DNA from: Streptomyces pluripotens
GTDB taxonomy: Bacteria; Actinomycetota; Actinomycetes; Streptomycetales; Streptomycetaceae
Reading direction: 5' to 3'
DNA length: 64,000 nucleotides
NCBI RefSeq assembly: GCF_000802245.2
Contig: NZ_CP021080.1
Location: forward strand, 6,200,001-6,264,000
Shown piece after piece: positions 51,766 through 60,200 of the stretch; positions within the stretch are counted from its first letter, which is position 1, and each line of letters opens with the position of its first letter. The notes beneath the pieces were generated by a model that was given only the letters and a program-made list of their open reading frames with translations, did no database searches and had not been told where the DNA came from. The translations under genes were made by a program, and so were the position numbers.

Positions 51766-51912
51766 ATGACCCCACACGATCTCGTCGACGGGTACCGGAC
51801 CTTCGTCGACGTCGAGGAGCTGGCGGTGGTCCCGACGGGGGAGTATGCGCCGACGACCGCCATCTTCACGGTCAGCGACTCCACGACCGTGACCTCGACG
51901 ATCACCAACTAG
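51766..51912 (+). CDS. Lanthipeptide-like precursor B1, 48 residues, no Cys
   Basis: Peptide begins MTPHDLVDGYRTFVDVEELA, a leader of a second type, and ends with a core rich in Thr and Ser (TTAIFTVSDSTTVTSTITN, 19 residues). It contains no Cys, so it cannot form a thioether ring; dehydration and reduction to Dha/Dhb or D-Ala/D-Abu remain possible. ATG 51766 follows AGGGGG and was chosen because the ATG at 51759 would read another frame. It lies 30 bp after A1 and is a partner of an A-type peptide. Confidence 0.78.
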   Translation: MTPHDLVDGYRTFVDVEELAVVPTGEYAPTTAIFTVSDSTTVTSTITN

Positions 51913-51946
51913 CCGGAGCCGGCCGGCTCGTCGAGGGGGCGCGGGC

Positions 51947-52081
51947 GTGAGTGCTCGCGATCTCGTGGCGGGGTACCGGACCATTGTCGACGTGGAGGAG
52001 CCGGCCGAGGCCGCGGACCCGACGCTGTCCGTGATCTCGATGGCCTCTCCCCCGCTCACTGTCACCAACAGCCTTGCGTGA
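51947..52081 (+). CDS. Lanthipeptide-like precursor B2, 44 residues, no Cys
   Basis: GTG 51947 follows GAGGGGGC. Peptide begins MSARDLVAGYRTIVDVEEPA and ends SVISMASPPLTVTNSLA-like (last 17 residues). It shares DLVxGYRTxVDVEE with B1. No Cys. Core has fewer hydroxyl residues than B1 and a PP pair that would hinder modification, so it may be a degenerate or specialised copy. Third gene of cassette 1, followed after 27 bp by a terminator. Confidence 0.7.
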   Translation: MSARDLVAGYRTIVDVEEPAEAADPTLSVISMASPPLTVTNSLA

Positions 52082-52108
52082 CCGTCCTCACGGTCGTGCG
52101 CACCTCGG

Positions 52109-52143
52109 CAGGGGCAGGAGGCCATTGCGGCCTTCTGCCCCTG
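52109..52143 (+). terminator. Terminator of precursor cassette 1
   Basis: CAGGGGCAGGAGGCC (52109-52123) pairs with GGCCTTCTGCCCCTG (52129-52143) with one mismatch around an ATTGC loop. The stem sequence GGGGCAGGA...GGCC is almost the same as that of the terminator ending cassette 2, which indicates that the cassettes share origin. Confidence 0.8.
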
Positions 52144-52197
52144 TGGGGCGTTCGGGACTGGGCATCCTGTCAAATCTGACTAATCTTGTCACGAGAC

Positions 52198-52226
52198 TTG
52201 ACTCATGGATGTCATGAACGTAGAAA
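52198..52226 (+). promoter_or_regulatory. Promoter of precursor cassette 2
   Basis: TTGACT (52198-52203), 17-bp spacer, TAGAAA (52221-52226). TGTCATG lies inside the spacer as in cassette 1. Upstream TGTCA/TGACT and TGTCA elements continue to about 52168. Leader of about 45 nt follows before A2. Confidence 0.65.
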
Positions 52227-52276
52227 TGAGATGTGCCCAGCCAACCGGGCACACCGTCACTACGAAGGAGATGCAC

Positions 52277-52435
52277 ATGTCTGCTCAGGACCTGATGAAC
52301 GGTTTCGCCGCCTACACCGACGTCGAGGAGCTGGCCGCCCAGTCGGCGACGGCCCACGAGGAGATGTCCTCGACCATCACCATCAGCTTGATCACCGGCG
52401 TCAGCATCTCGCTCACCGCCGAGCACACCTGCTGA
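52277..52435 (+). CDS. Lanthipeptide precursor A2, 52 residues, C-terminal Cys
   Basis: Peptide begins MSAQDLMNGFAAYTDVEELA, 17 of the first 20 residues the same as A1, and its core ends TISLITGVSISLTAEHTC-like (last 18 residues). The only Cys is Cys52 and Thr47 keeps the T-x4-C spacing of A1. AAGGAG precedes; a second ATG at 52271 is in frame but 52277 matches A1. Cassette 2, gene 1. The conserved leader and ring spacing, with divergent core, mark it as a paralogue with a related product. Confidence 0.88.
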   Translation: MSAQDLMNGFAAYTDVEELAAQSATAHEEMSSTITISLITGVSISLTAEHTC

Positions 52436-52463
52436 CCCACCCCACGGAGCACGAGGAGACATC

Positions 52464-52616
52464 GTGAGCGATCAGGAACTCATCGAGGGCTACCGGTACT
52501 TCGTGGACGCCGCGGACCTCGCTGCCTCGGCGGAGCAGCAACTGCCGACGACCTCGATCTTCTCGTACATCACCACGACCTGCACCACCACAGTGGCGAC
52601 CGTCAGCGTGTACTAG
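52464..52616 (+). CDS. Lanthipeptide-like precursor B3, 50 residues, one internal Cys
   Basis: GTG 52464 with GAGGAG six bases upstream. Peptide begins MSDQELIEGYRYFVDAADLA and ends with SIFSYITTTCTTTVATVSVY (last 20 residues). A single Cys40 is embedded in a Thr run (TTTCTTT), allowing a methyllanthionine with a nearby Thr, unlike the Cys-free B1 and B2. It shares the GYR-F-V-D B-type leader. Gene 2 of cassette 2; a terminator follows 24 bp later. Confidence 0.8.
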   Translation: MSDQELIEGYRYFVDAADLAASAEQQLPTTSIFSYITTTCTTTVATVSVY

Positions 52617-52639
52617 ACGGGCCGGCCGGGGGGGCAACG

Positions 52640-52678
52640 CTGAGGGGCAGGAAGGCCGACAGGCCTCCTGCCCCTCAG
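52640..52678. terminator. Bidirectional terminator after precursor cassette 2
   Basis: CTGAGGGGCAGGA (52640-52652) pairs with TCCTGCCCCTCAG (52666-52678), with inner GGCC/GGCC pairing. It separates the convergent cassette 2 and the repeat-rich protein gene. Confidence 0.82.
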
Positions 52679-52760
52679 TCGTGTCCCTTCCCGCGCGCGT
52701 GGTCCCCGTCTGCGGGACCCCCGTGCGGTTCCGCGGCGCGGCGGCTCCCCTCCCCGCCGG

Positions 52761-53792
52761 TCAGCTGCGGGTGCGGTCCGGCGACGCCAGCGCCGCGTGC
52801 CGTGCCGCCGCCCGGCTGACCCCGGGCACGTGTCCCTTGCGGGCGAAACACAGGCCGGCCAGGCACACGTCCCGGCGCGCGTCCAGGGGGCGGCCGGACA
52901 GCCGCAGGGCCTCCGCCCGCTCCAGCCGGGCCAGCGCCTCGGCCACGGGGGAGTCGGTCGCGGCCGCCGCGCGCACCGCGCGGTCCGCCGACGCGAGGGC
53001 CTCCGCCGCCCCGTCCGTCTCCGTCTCGCCCGCCGTCTCCGTCTCCGTCTCCGCCTCCGGCCGGGCTGCCTCGCCGAGGCGCCGTACGACCGCCCGGGCC
53101 GCTGCCTCCCGAATCCGGTCGAGCCCGAGCAGGGCCGCCGCGTCCGCCGCCTCCCGCCGGAGCCGTACGGACCGCTGGTACCGGCCCGCCAGCGACTCGA
53201 CCTCCGCCGTCAGGAGCGGCAGCAGCACGGTGCCGCCCGCGGGGTCCAGTTCCGCTGTCGCGGCCCGCGTTACGGCCAGGGCGGCACGGGCCTCGGTCCA
53301 GCGCTCCCGCATGCCGTACAGCACCGCGAGCGGGCCGGCGAGGGCCAACCGGGCGGCGGGGTGTCCGTCCGAGTGCTCCGCCCACAGGGTCCGCAGGCGG
53401 AACAGCGCGGCCGAGGCCGGCTCCGGGCCCTGCCACAGGGCGACCGCCAGGATCCGCAGCGCCTCGGCACGCTCCGGTTCCGCCCCGGTCCACAGCGCCC
53501 GCCGTGCCGACCGGGCGGCCTCGGAGTGCCTGCCCAGGTGCTGCCACTCCCGAGCCGCGTCGAGCGGGGCGGAGCCGGGCCGGGCGGAGCCGGGAAGGAC
53601 CTCGACGCCGTGGGCCGCGGGGTGCGGGCGGGCGCCCGAGGCCCACAGGGCGAGGTCGGCCACGGCCGCCCGGTGGGTCGGCGGCGCGCTGGGCGGCTGG
53701 ACCTCGTGCACGGCCGGGGCCGGGTGCGGCGCGATCGTCCCCTTGTGCACGCCCGTGCCCGGCCACAGTCCCACCGTCTCGCCGAGTGCCAC
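52761..53792 (-). CDS. Helical-repeat (TPR-like) protein of the LanM locus
   Basis: A 343-residue soluble protein without a signal or enzyme motif. From about residue 85 it is made of paired amphipathic helices of TPR character (AAREWQHLGRHSEAARSARRALW, ALRILAVALWQGPEPASAALFRL, LRREAADAAALLGLDRIREAAARAV). A run of acidic TETE repeats (about residues 245-260) is encoded by simple sequence. GTG 53792 follows AAGGGG. It is downstream of the large LuxR regulator on the same strand. Similar to the C-terminal sensor part of LAL regulators, it might be a split regulatory subunit; that is a guess. Confidence 0.75.
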   Translation of the reverse strand: MALGETVGLWPGTGVHKGTIAPHPAPAVHEVQPPSAPPTHRAAVADLALWASGARPHPAAHGVEVLPGSARPGSAPLDAAREWQHLGRHSEAARSARRALWTGAEPERAEALRILAVALWQGPEPASAALFRLRTLWAEHSDGHPAARLALAGPLAVLYGMRERWTEARAALAVTRAATAELDPAGGTVLLPLLTAEVESLAGRYQRSVRLRREAADAAALLGLDRIREAAARAVVRRLGEAARPEAETETETAGETETDGAAEALASADRAVRAAAATDSPVAEALARLERAEALRLSGRPLDARRDVCLAGLCFARKGHVPGVSRAAARHAALASPDRTRS

Positions 53793-53907
53793 GACAGCCC
53801 CTTCCCACGCGTCCCTGCGCTTCGGACAGGGCCATCATCGGGCGGCCCGCCCCCTAGGGCATGGGGGAACTCGCCCCAGATTCGCCCCACTCCCCGCCGG
53901 CCGGCCC

Positions 53908-56838
53908 TTATACGCGTGAGAGCAGCTCTCGGGAGCGGTCGAAGAGGGTGTCCCGGTCGGGGAGGCCGGTCTTCCGCAGGAGGCTCGCCACGTGCTTCTC
54001 CGCTGTGCGGGGGGAGATGTGCAGGCGGCCGGCCAGGGCCTTGTTGCCGAGGCGCTCCGGCATCAGTTCCAGGACCTCGTACTCCCGGACGGTCAGGCCC
54101 AGTTGGCGTAGCGGCTCGGGGATGCGCTCGGTGCCGACGCGGCGCTGCCGTACCGGCGCGCCCAGCCGGCGCAGCAGGGTGCGGCAGGCCGCGGCGACCG
54201 GGCCCACCCCGGCCCGGTGGAAGTGGTCCTCGGCCTCGCGCAGCCACGCCTTCGGGTCGCCCCAGCCCTCGGCCGCCGCCGGTTCGGCGACCAGCCGCAG
54301 TCCCAGGTGGCGGGCCATGCCGTACACCCGGCCCGCCGCGTCCGCGCGGGTCATCGCGTCCGCCGCGGCCGCCGTGTCCCCACGCCGCCCGGCCAGGACC
54401 GCCTCCGCCAGCGCCAGGAAATGCCGGTTCCACCGCATCCGGCCGCGGTGGGTGGCGGCGACGGACCGTACCCGCTCGGCGTCGGCCCGGCCGGCGAGCA
54501 CGTCGAGAAGAACACCGAGCCCGTACTGCCCATCCAGGTGGAACGGCGTCTGCCGACGGCTCCGTTCGGCCGTCACCCGGGCCAGCTCCTGCTCCGCCGT
54601 GGGTCGGTCCTCCTCCAGCAGCGCGCAGAACGCGGCCCCGAGCCCGTGCACCTGGGACGCCTCCACCGACTCGTCCCCGGCGTGGGCGGTGAACTCGGCG
54701 AGCGCCGCCCGCATCTCCTCGCGCCGCCCTCGGTGCGCGGCCAGGATGACCCGTGAGGTCAGCACATAGTGGGTCACCGCGACCAGCTTCAGCCGCCGGC
54801 TCTCCGCCAGGCACGCGTCCAGTTCCCGCTCGGCACGCTCGAACTCACCGACCAGGACGGCGCCGAGGCCCAGCACCGCCGCCGCGTTCTGCGCGAGCCC
54901 GATGGCGCCGCAGCGCAGCATCTCGGCGTGGGCGTGCCGCAGCGGACCGGCGTCACCCTCGGCCAGCCAGGCGTTCCCGCCGAGCCCGGTCAGCGCGTAG
55001 TTGCGCCACATCGGCAGCCTGTGCGCCACCGCGGCCTCCAGCGCCCGCCGGAAACACAGGTCCGACTCGGTCAGGTCCCGCTCCCGGGCCGCGTACCCGA
55101 TGGCGTACCACCCCTGGCACATCACCGACGGCAGCGGAACGCCCTCGGCCCGTTCCACCGCACGGCGCGCCAGCCGGTCGCACTGGTCGAGCCGGTCGGG
55201 CGCGGGACTGAGGATCGCGAGGTAGGCGGCGACCGCGTCCAGCGCGGCCAGCTGCTCGGGGTCGGCTACCCCGGGCGCCAGCTCGCGGGCCGCCGTCACC
55301 TGCGCGTGGCCCTCCGCCCAGTGCCCGGAGACCTGCGCCGCCCAGGCGAGCCGTATGTGCCGGTCGATGCGCCGGCCGCGGTCGCCGGGCGCGTACAGCG
55401 TCAGCTCGTCGACCACGCTCACCGCCTGCTCGAACTGGCCGTCCTCGGCCAGCGCATGCAGCAGCGCCTCCAGCAGGTCCCGCCGCACCTCGTGGTGCGC
55501 GCTGTCCACCCCGGCCCCGGCGAGCGTCGCACGGGCCCGCCGCAGCACCGCCGTCGCCGAACCCGGCGCTCCGTCGGCCGCCGCCCGGCGCCCGCACTCG
55601 ACGTACAGCCGTGCCGCCTCCACGTGCTCGCCCGCCGACTCCCGCAGCCGGGCCGCCAACTGGCACCACGCGTCCGGCAGTCCGGGGTGGGCGGCGGCTA
55701 TCTCGTCCGCCGCGCGCCGGGACAGCGCGGCCAGGTCGTTCGGAGCCAGCCTGCCCCGCAGCGCCTCCAGGGCGAGGGGGTGTGCGAAGGCGTACCAGCC
55801 CGGCTCGTGCTCGTCCGGCACCAGAAGCTGCGCCTCGACCGCGGAGCGGACCTCGCCGAGCAGCGCCTGGTCCCCGACGCCCAGGATCCGCCGGACCAGC
55901 ACGAGCGGAAACCGCCGGCCCAGCAGGGCGGCCACCGACAGCAACCGGGTGACGCCGCCGCCGAGCCGGTCGGCGCGCTCGCCGATCACCCGCAGCAGCG
56001 TGGGCCGCACCGCGGCGACGGCGGCACCGGCGAGCTGCCAGACGCCCTCCTCGGCCACCAGGTCACCCGCGCTGATCATGCTGTGCAGCAGTTCCTCGAC
56101 CATGAGCGGATTGCCGCCGCTGTCCTGCCACACCCGTTCCGACGCGCCGTCGGACAGGGACTCCGGCCGCGTCTCCAGGCAACTGGCCATCAGCTCGTGC
56201 ACCTGCGGCCGGTCGAGCCGGGCCAGCGTCAGTACGGTGCCGTCGCCGCGCCGGGTCAGCTCGTCGGCCAGCTCCGGGGCACCGCCCGCCCCGGAGCGCA
56301 GCGTGGCCAACAGCAGCACCGGCTGCCCGGCGAGGTTCCCGGCCAGGTACTCCACGACGGCCAGGGTCTCGGGGTCGGCCTCGTGCAGGTCCTCCAGCGC
56401 CAGCACACAGCCGTGCTCCCGGCCGGCCAGCGCCGTCAGGCGCAGGATCGCCTCCGCGAGCACCACCAGCGAGGCGTCACCGTGCGGTCCGTCCTGTTCG
56501 GCCCACTCCGGCACCAGCCGTCCGAGCACGGGGCGGTAGGGGCCGAGGTCTGCCCACCGGGCTGGGGCCAGGCCGCCCCTGGTGACCGCCAGCAGGGCCT
56601 CGGCCAGCGGGCGGAAGGGCACGGCCGGTCCCGTGCTGCTGCCCCGGCCCCGCAGCACCGGCATCCCGGCAGCCGACGCGGAGGCCACCACCTCGCGCAG
56701 CAGTCGGGACTTGCCGATGCCGGGTTCGCCCACGAGGAAGAGGGCGTTGCCCCTGCCCCGCGAGGCCTCGTCCACATACGTACCCAATGTCGCGAGTTGA
56801 CTCGACCGTCCCACCAGGGCGGCTGCACGGGTACGCAT
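53908..56838 (-). CDS. Large ATP-binding LuxR (LAL) family regulator
   Basis: A 976-residue LAL activator. The N-terminal P-loop is LVGEPGIGKSRLLREV (residues about 36-51), with Walker B near CVLALEDLHEADPETL; the middle 600 residues are helical repeats; the C-terminal LuxR HTH is LTVREYEVLELMPERLGNKALAGRLHISPRTAEKHVASLLRKTGL. ATG 56838 has no clear ribosome site. LAL regulators often activate secondary metabolite clusters; this one follows the LanM-peptide pair and lies beside the class V cluster, so it may control either or both. Confidence 0.92.
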   Translation of the reverse strand: MRTRAAALVGRSSQLATLGTYVDEASRGRGNALFLVGEPGIGKSRLLREVVASASAAGMPVLRGRGSSTGPAVPFRPLAEALLAVTRGGLAPARWADLGPYRPVLGRLVPEWAEQDGPHGDASLVVLAEAILRLTALAGREHGCVLALEDLHEADPETLAVVEYLAGNLAGQPVLLLATLRSGAGGAPELADELTRRGDGTVLTLARLDRPQVHELMASCLETRPESLSDGASERVWQDSGGNPLMVEELLHSMISAGDLVAEEGVWQLAGAAVAAVRPTLLRVIGERADRLGGGVTRLLSVAALLGRRFPLVLVRRILGVGDQALLGEVRSAVEAQLLVPDEHEPGWYAFAHPLALEALRGRLAPNDLAALSRRAADEIAAAHPGLPDAWCQLAARLRESAGEHVEAARLYVECGRRAAADGAPGSATAVLRRARATLAGAGVDSAHHEVRRDLLEALLHALAEDGQFEQAVSVVDELTLYAPGDRGRRIDRHIRLAWAAQVSGHWAEGHAQVTAARELAPGVADPEQLAALDAVAAYLAILSPAPDRLDQCDRLARRAVERAEGVPLPSVMCQGWYAIGYAARERDLTESDLCFRRALEAAVAHRLPMWRNYALTGLGGNAWLAEGDAGPLRHAHAEMLRCGAIGLAQNAAAVLGLGAVLVGEFERAERELDACLAESRRLKLVAVTHYVLTSRVILAAHRGRREEMRAALAEFTAHAGDESVEASQVHGLGAAFCALLEEDRPTAEQELARVTAERSRRQTPFHLDGQYGLGVLLDVLAGRADAERVRSVAATHRGRMRWNRHFLALAEAVLAGRRGDTAAAADAMTRADAAGRVYGMARHLGLRLVAEPAAAEGWGDPKAWLREAEDHFHRAGVGPVAAACRTLLRRLGAPVRQRRVGTERIPEPLRQLGLTVREYEVLELMPERLGNKALAGRLHISPRTAEKHVASLLRKTGLPDRDTLFDRSRELLSRV

Positions 56839-56878
56839 GCACGGATTGTAACGTCCGCCGCAATTCCCGGGGTTGGCG

Positions 56879-56917
56879 AAGCCCCGGCCGTCCCCCGCGT
56901 AGGGGTTGCCGGGGCTT
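56879..56917 (-). terminator. Hairpin after the LanM-associated peptide gene
   Basis: AAGCCCCGGC (56879-56888) pairs with GCCGGGGCTT (56908-56917), with an inner CCCC/GGGG pairing. It begins about 20 bp past the stop of the 95-residue peptide gene on the minus strand, and sits before the LAL gene, as expected for a partial terminator behind a highly expressed precursor gene. Confidence 0.7.
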
Positions 56918-56937
56918 TCAGCCCAACGACCGCGTTC

Positions 56938-57225
56938 TCAGCGGATGCTGACCACCGTCGTGATCGGGCCGGTCGCGCCCGCGCCAAGCACACAGGCGCC
57001 CACGGTCAGCCCGGCCAGTATTCTCGACCGGCGCCGCGCCGCGTCTCTCCCGCCGCGGTTGCCCTCATCGCCGTCGGCGCTCTCCTCCGCTGCCGTCGCG
57101 GCAAGGGCCTCCTCGGCCGGGGTGCGCTCCGACTCGTCCACGGCGTGCTCCCTCTCGTCCACGGTGTGTTCCCTTCGTTCCTGCGTCGGTGTCTGAATCG
57201 TGTCTGTGGCCTTGGTGTCGGTCAT
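56938..57225 (-). CDS. 95-residue peptide, possible class II lanthipeptide precursor
   Basis: ATG 57225 with AGGAC upstream, 33 bp after the LanM stop. The first 60 residues are strongly acidic with a repeated ERREHTVDE/EREHAVDE unit, then NRGGRDAARRRSR, and a hydrophobic end ILAGLTVGACVLGAGATG followed by PITTVVSIR. The Gly-Gly before the basic run resembles a leader cleavage site; the last part has one Cys and several Thr/Ser, enough for one ring. The hydrophobic end could instead be a membrane anchor of a small protein. Position after a LanM and before a hairpin favours the precursor reading. Confidence 0.5.
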   Translation of the reverse strand: MTDTKATDTIQTPTQERREHTVDEREHAVDESERTPAEEALAATAAEESADGDEGNRGGRDAARRRSRILAGLTVGACVLGAGATGPITTVVSIR

Positions 57226-57258
57226 GACTGTCCTGCCCGTCGTACTGTCTTCGGCACG

Positions 57259-60200
57259 TCACTGGGGGCGGCCGGGGCGCAGCAGCAGGACAGAGGGGAC
57301 CTGCTGCGGGCTGTGGAGCCGGAGCAGGCCGTAGCCGATGCCCGCCGTGCCGTGCAGCAGACCGGGCGTCGGCACCCGGTCGGGGGTGCCGCAGCGCGCG
57401 CCGTGCCGGTGGATCGCGTCGGCCAGGCGTCGGCCGGCGGCCGCACGGAGCGGGCGCACGTCGGTACGGCCGGCCCGCTCCAGCTCGATCAGGGCCTCGA
57501 TGACCCCGAGTTCGCCGTGGCACAGCGACTGGTCGGCCAACGGCGGTCGGTCGGCCACCGCCTCGATGAACCGGCGCACCAGGGGCTCGCCCCCCGCCTC
57601 CCCGCCCCGGGCGAGGACCGCCCCGGCGAGCCCACGGCACCACCCCGTGTCTGCGCCGTCGGCCGCCCACTCGTCCAGGTCGCCTCCCGGACGAGTGAAC
57701 GCGGCCGGCGGTGCCCCGGGGCCGTCGCAGGAAGAAGCCCCCCGGCCGCGCCCGGGACGCATCCCGTCCCCCTCCCGCAGCCCCGCCGCCCACCACACCC
57801 CGGCCGAACCGCCCAGGAAGCCGGAGCCCGTGCCCGCCTGGCCGGCGCCAGCGGCCTCGGCCAGGCGGGCGGCGAACACCTCCGCCAGCCGGGCGGCTTC
57901 GGGATCGCCGGTCTCCGCGTGGACGGCGTGCAGCGCGGCGAGTCCCCCGGCCAGGCCGCTTCCGACGCCCAGGGCGATGTCCAGGCTGCTGTCCGCGCCG
58001 ACGCCCGCACCGGCACCCCCCGCCGACGCCGCCAGTGCGGTCAGCGCCGGCTCCAGCGCGCCGCGCAGGGTCGCGTCGTCGAGGAGGCCGGCCAGCCGGA
58101 CGAGGCCGTAGCAGATGCCGCCGAGCCCGAAGAAACCGCCGGGCCCGACCTCGCGCGCCAGCACCGGGTAGCGGGACAGCGCGGTGACCAGGCTGGGCAG
58201 CGCCCGGGCCGCGTGCGCGGCCACCACGCCATACTGCTCGTTGCCGGTGAGCGCGGCCAGTTGGGCGAGGAAGAGGGCGGTGCCGGTGTAGCCGTCGGCG
58301 AGGCCGCCGCCGAGTTGGGCGACGGTCCAGGAGCCGCCGTCGTCCAGCGTCTCCAGCCCGATCCAGTTGGTCCGTGCGGCGTTGTGCTCCGCACCAGCGA
58401 CCAGATCGTCGCCGAGCCGGCGAGCCAGCTCCAGCGACTCCGCGCGGTCCTCAACCGGCTCGCGGGCGGCCCCGTCGCGCCCCGCGCCCCGGGACCGGCT
58501 GCCCCTGGCCCCCGTCGCGGCCGCCCCCTCCGAGGAAGCCGCCCCGGTCGGCTCGCCGAACCGTGCCGCCCCGCCCCGTTTCGTCGCCAGGGTCGCCGCG
58601 ATCAGCCAGTCCTGACCGCGCAGGCCGTCCGGGGACATCCGGGTGATCTTGGCGCGGGCCGTGTCGAGGCCGGTGGCGGCCGGGGTGAAGGGCAGGGGAC
58701 GGCCCCGGGAGGTGGTCAGGCAGGTGCTGTCGGTCCGGCCGGTGAACAGGGGGAGGTCGCCGTCGAGGAGGTCGGCCCGCTCGTACGGGGCCAGGTCCCG
58801 CAGGTGGGTGAGGCCCGTCTCCTCGGTGAGCGCGGCGAAGGCGGCCGCGTGCGCTTCGCGGGAGGCCAGCCGTTCCGGCGCGACGGACTCGGCCAGCATC
58901 GTGGCGTAGACGTGGGACGGCCGCATGACGACCCGCGTCGGCTGCCCGGCGAACCGTGCGAGCACGCCGCCCGGCCGGGTCAGCTCGCCGGCGCGGGCCA
59001 GCACCGCCTCGTAGCCCCGCGCGAATCCGGCGCGCAGGTCGCCGCCATGGTCGAGCGGGTCGACGGCGACGCCGTGCAGCGTCGGCCGGTTGGCGCCGCC
59101 CGGAGCGGGAGCCGGCCGCGGTTCCAGGCGCAGGGTGTCGGTCCCGAGCCCCGCCCAGTCCCGCACGCTGAGCGGCACCGCGTCCGGGCCGCCGCCACCG
59201 AAGGCGGACACGTCCACGTCCCCGGCCTCCGTCGACATCACCCACGGCAGCAGTCCGGTCCGGGCGACGGAGTCGTCCAGCGCGGCCGTCGCCGGATCAT
59301 CTCCGACGTCAGTACACGGCTGCCAGGCCGGATGGAACAGCGTCTCCACGTCGATGACCACAGGATGCCCGCCGCAGGCGATGAGGTTCTCCGCGTGCAG
59401 GTCGGTCGCGTCGATGGCGTGGCAGAGGGCTAGCAGCGCGCCCTGCCGCCGGTAGAACAGCCCGACCTCGGCCTCGTCGGCGCAGGGCGTGGGCGCCACG
59501 AACTCGGCCCAGCCGTACTCGCCGCGGGGCAGCACCGCCACCCCGCGCGGCGCGAGGTCGGGTAGGGCCGAACGCAACCAGTCCAGCAGGCCGTTCCAGC
59601 ACTGGTGCAGGCCGAGCGGGCGCGGTTTGTACACCAGGCGCCGGCCGTCCGCGAAGCGCAGCACCGCCACCGAACGCCCGCCGCCGTGCCGGTCCCCGGC
59701 GCCGAGGTCCACCGCCGTCAGCCGAGCCGTGCAGGCCCCGGGCAGGAGCACCGAGTCCAGCGCCGTACGGTCACGGCGGAGCCGGTCCAGCAGCTCGGAC
59801 AGGGCCCGCGCGGTGCCGTGCGCCTCCCGGGCCAGTAGGCCGGGCAGCACCGGGTAGCGGGCGAAGAGGTCGGTGAGCGCGGGGCGCCCGGCGAGACGGG
59901 TGAGGAAGTCGAGATACCGCTCCGGCCCGGTCCGCCCGCGCAGACGCCCAGCCGTACGGGCCTCTCGCAGTTCCCGGACCAGTACCCGGCCGGCGAGATC
60001 GGCCAGCCGCTCGGCGAGACCGTCCGCCACGCCCGCCCACACCGCGTCGAGATCGGTGCCGGGGTCCGGCCGCCGGCGGCGGACGAGCGCCTCGGCGGCG
60101 ATGAGAAACGGGCCGAAGGGATGGGCGAGTTGGCGTACGGAGCCCGCGTCGGCCGGGTGCGGCGGCGACGGCTCCTCAGGCACCCGGGCGAGGACGGCGT

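Noticed and set aside
54769..59433. Open frame of 1554 codons on the plus strand opposite the LAL and LanM genes
   Set aside because: It is antisense to two genes with clear motifs, has Arg/Gly/Pro-rich composition and no domain, so it is a GC-bias shadow.
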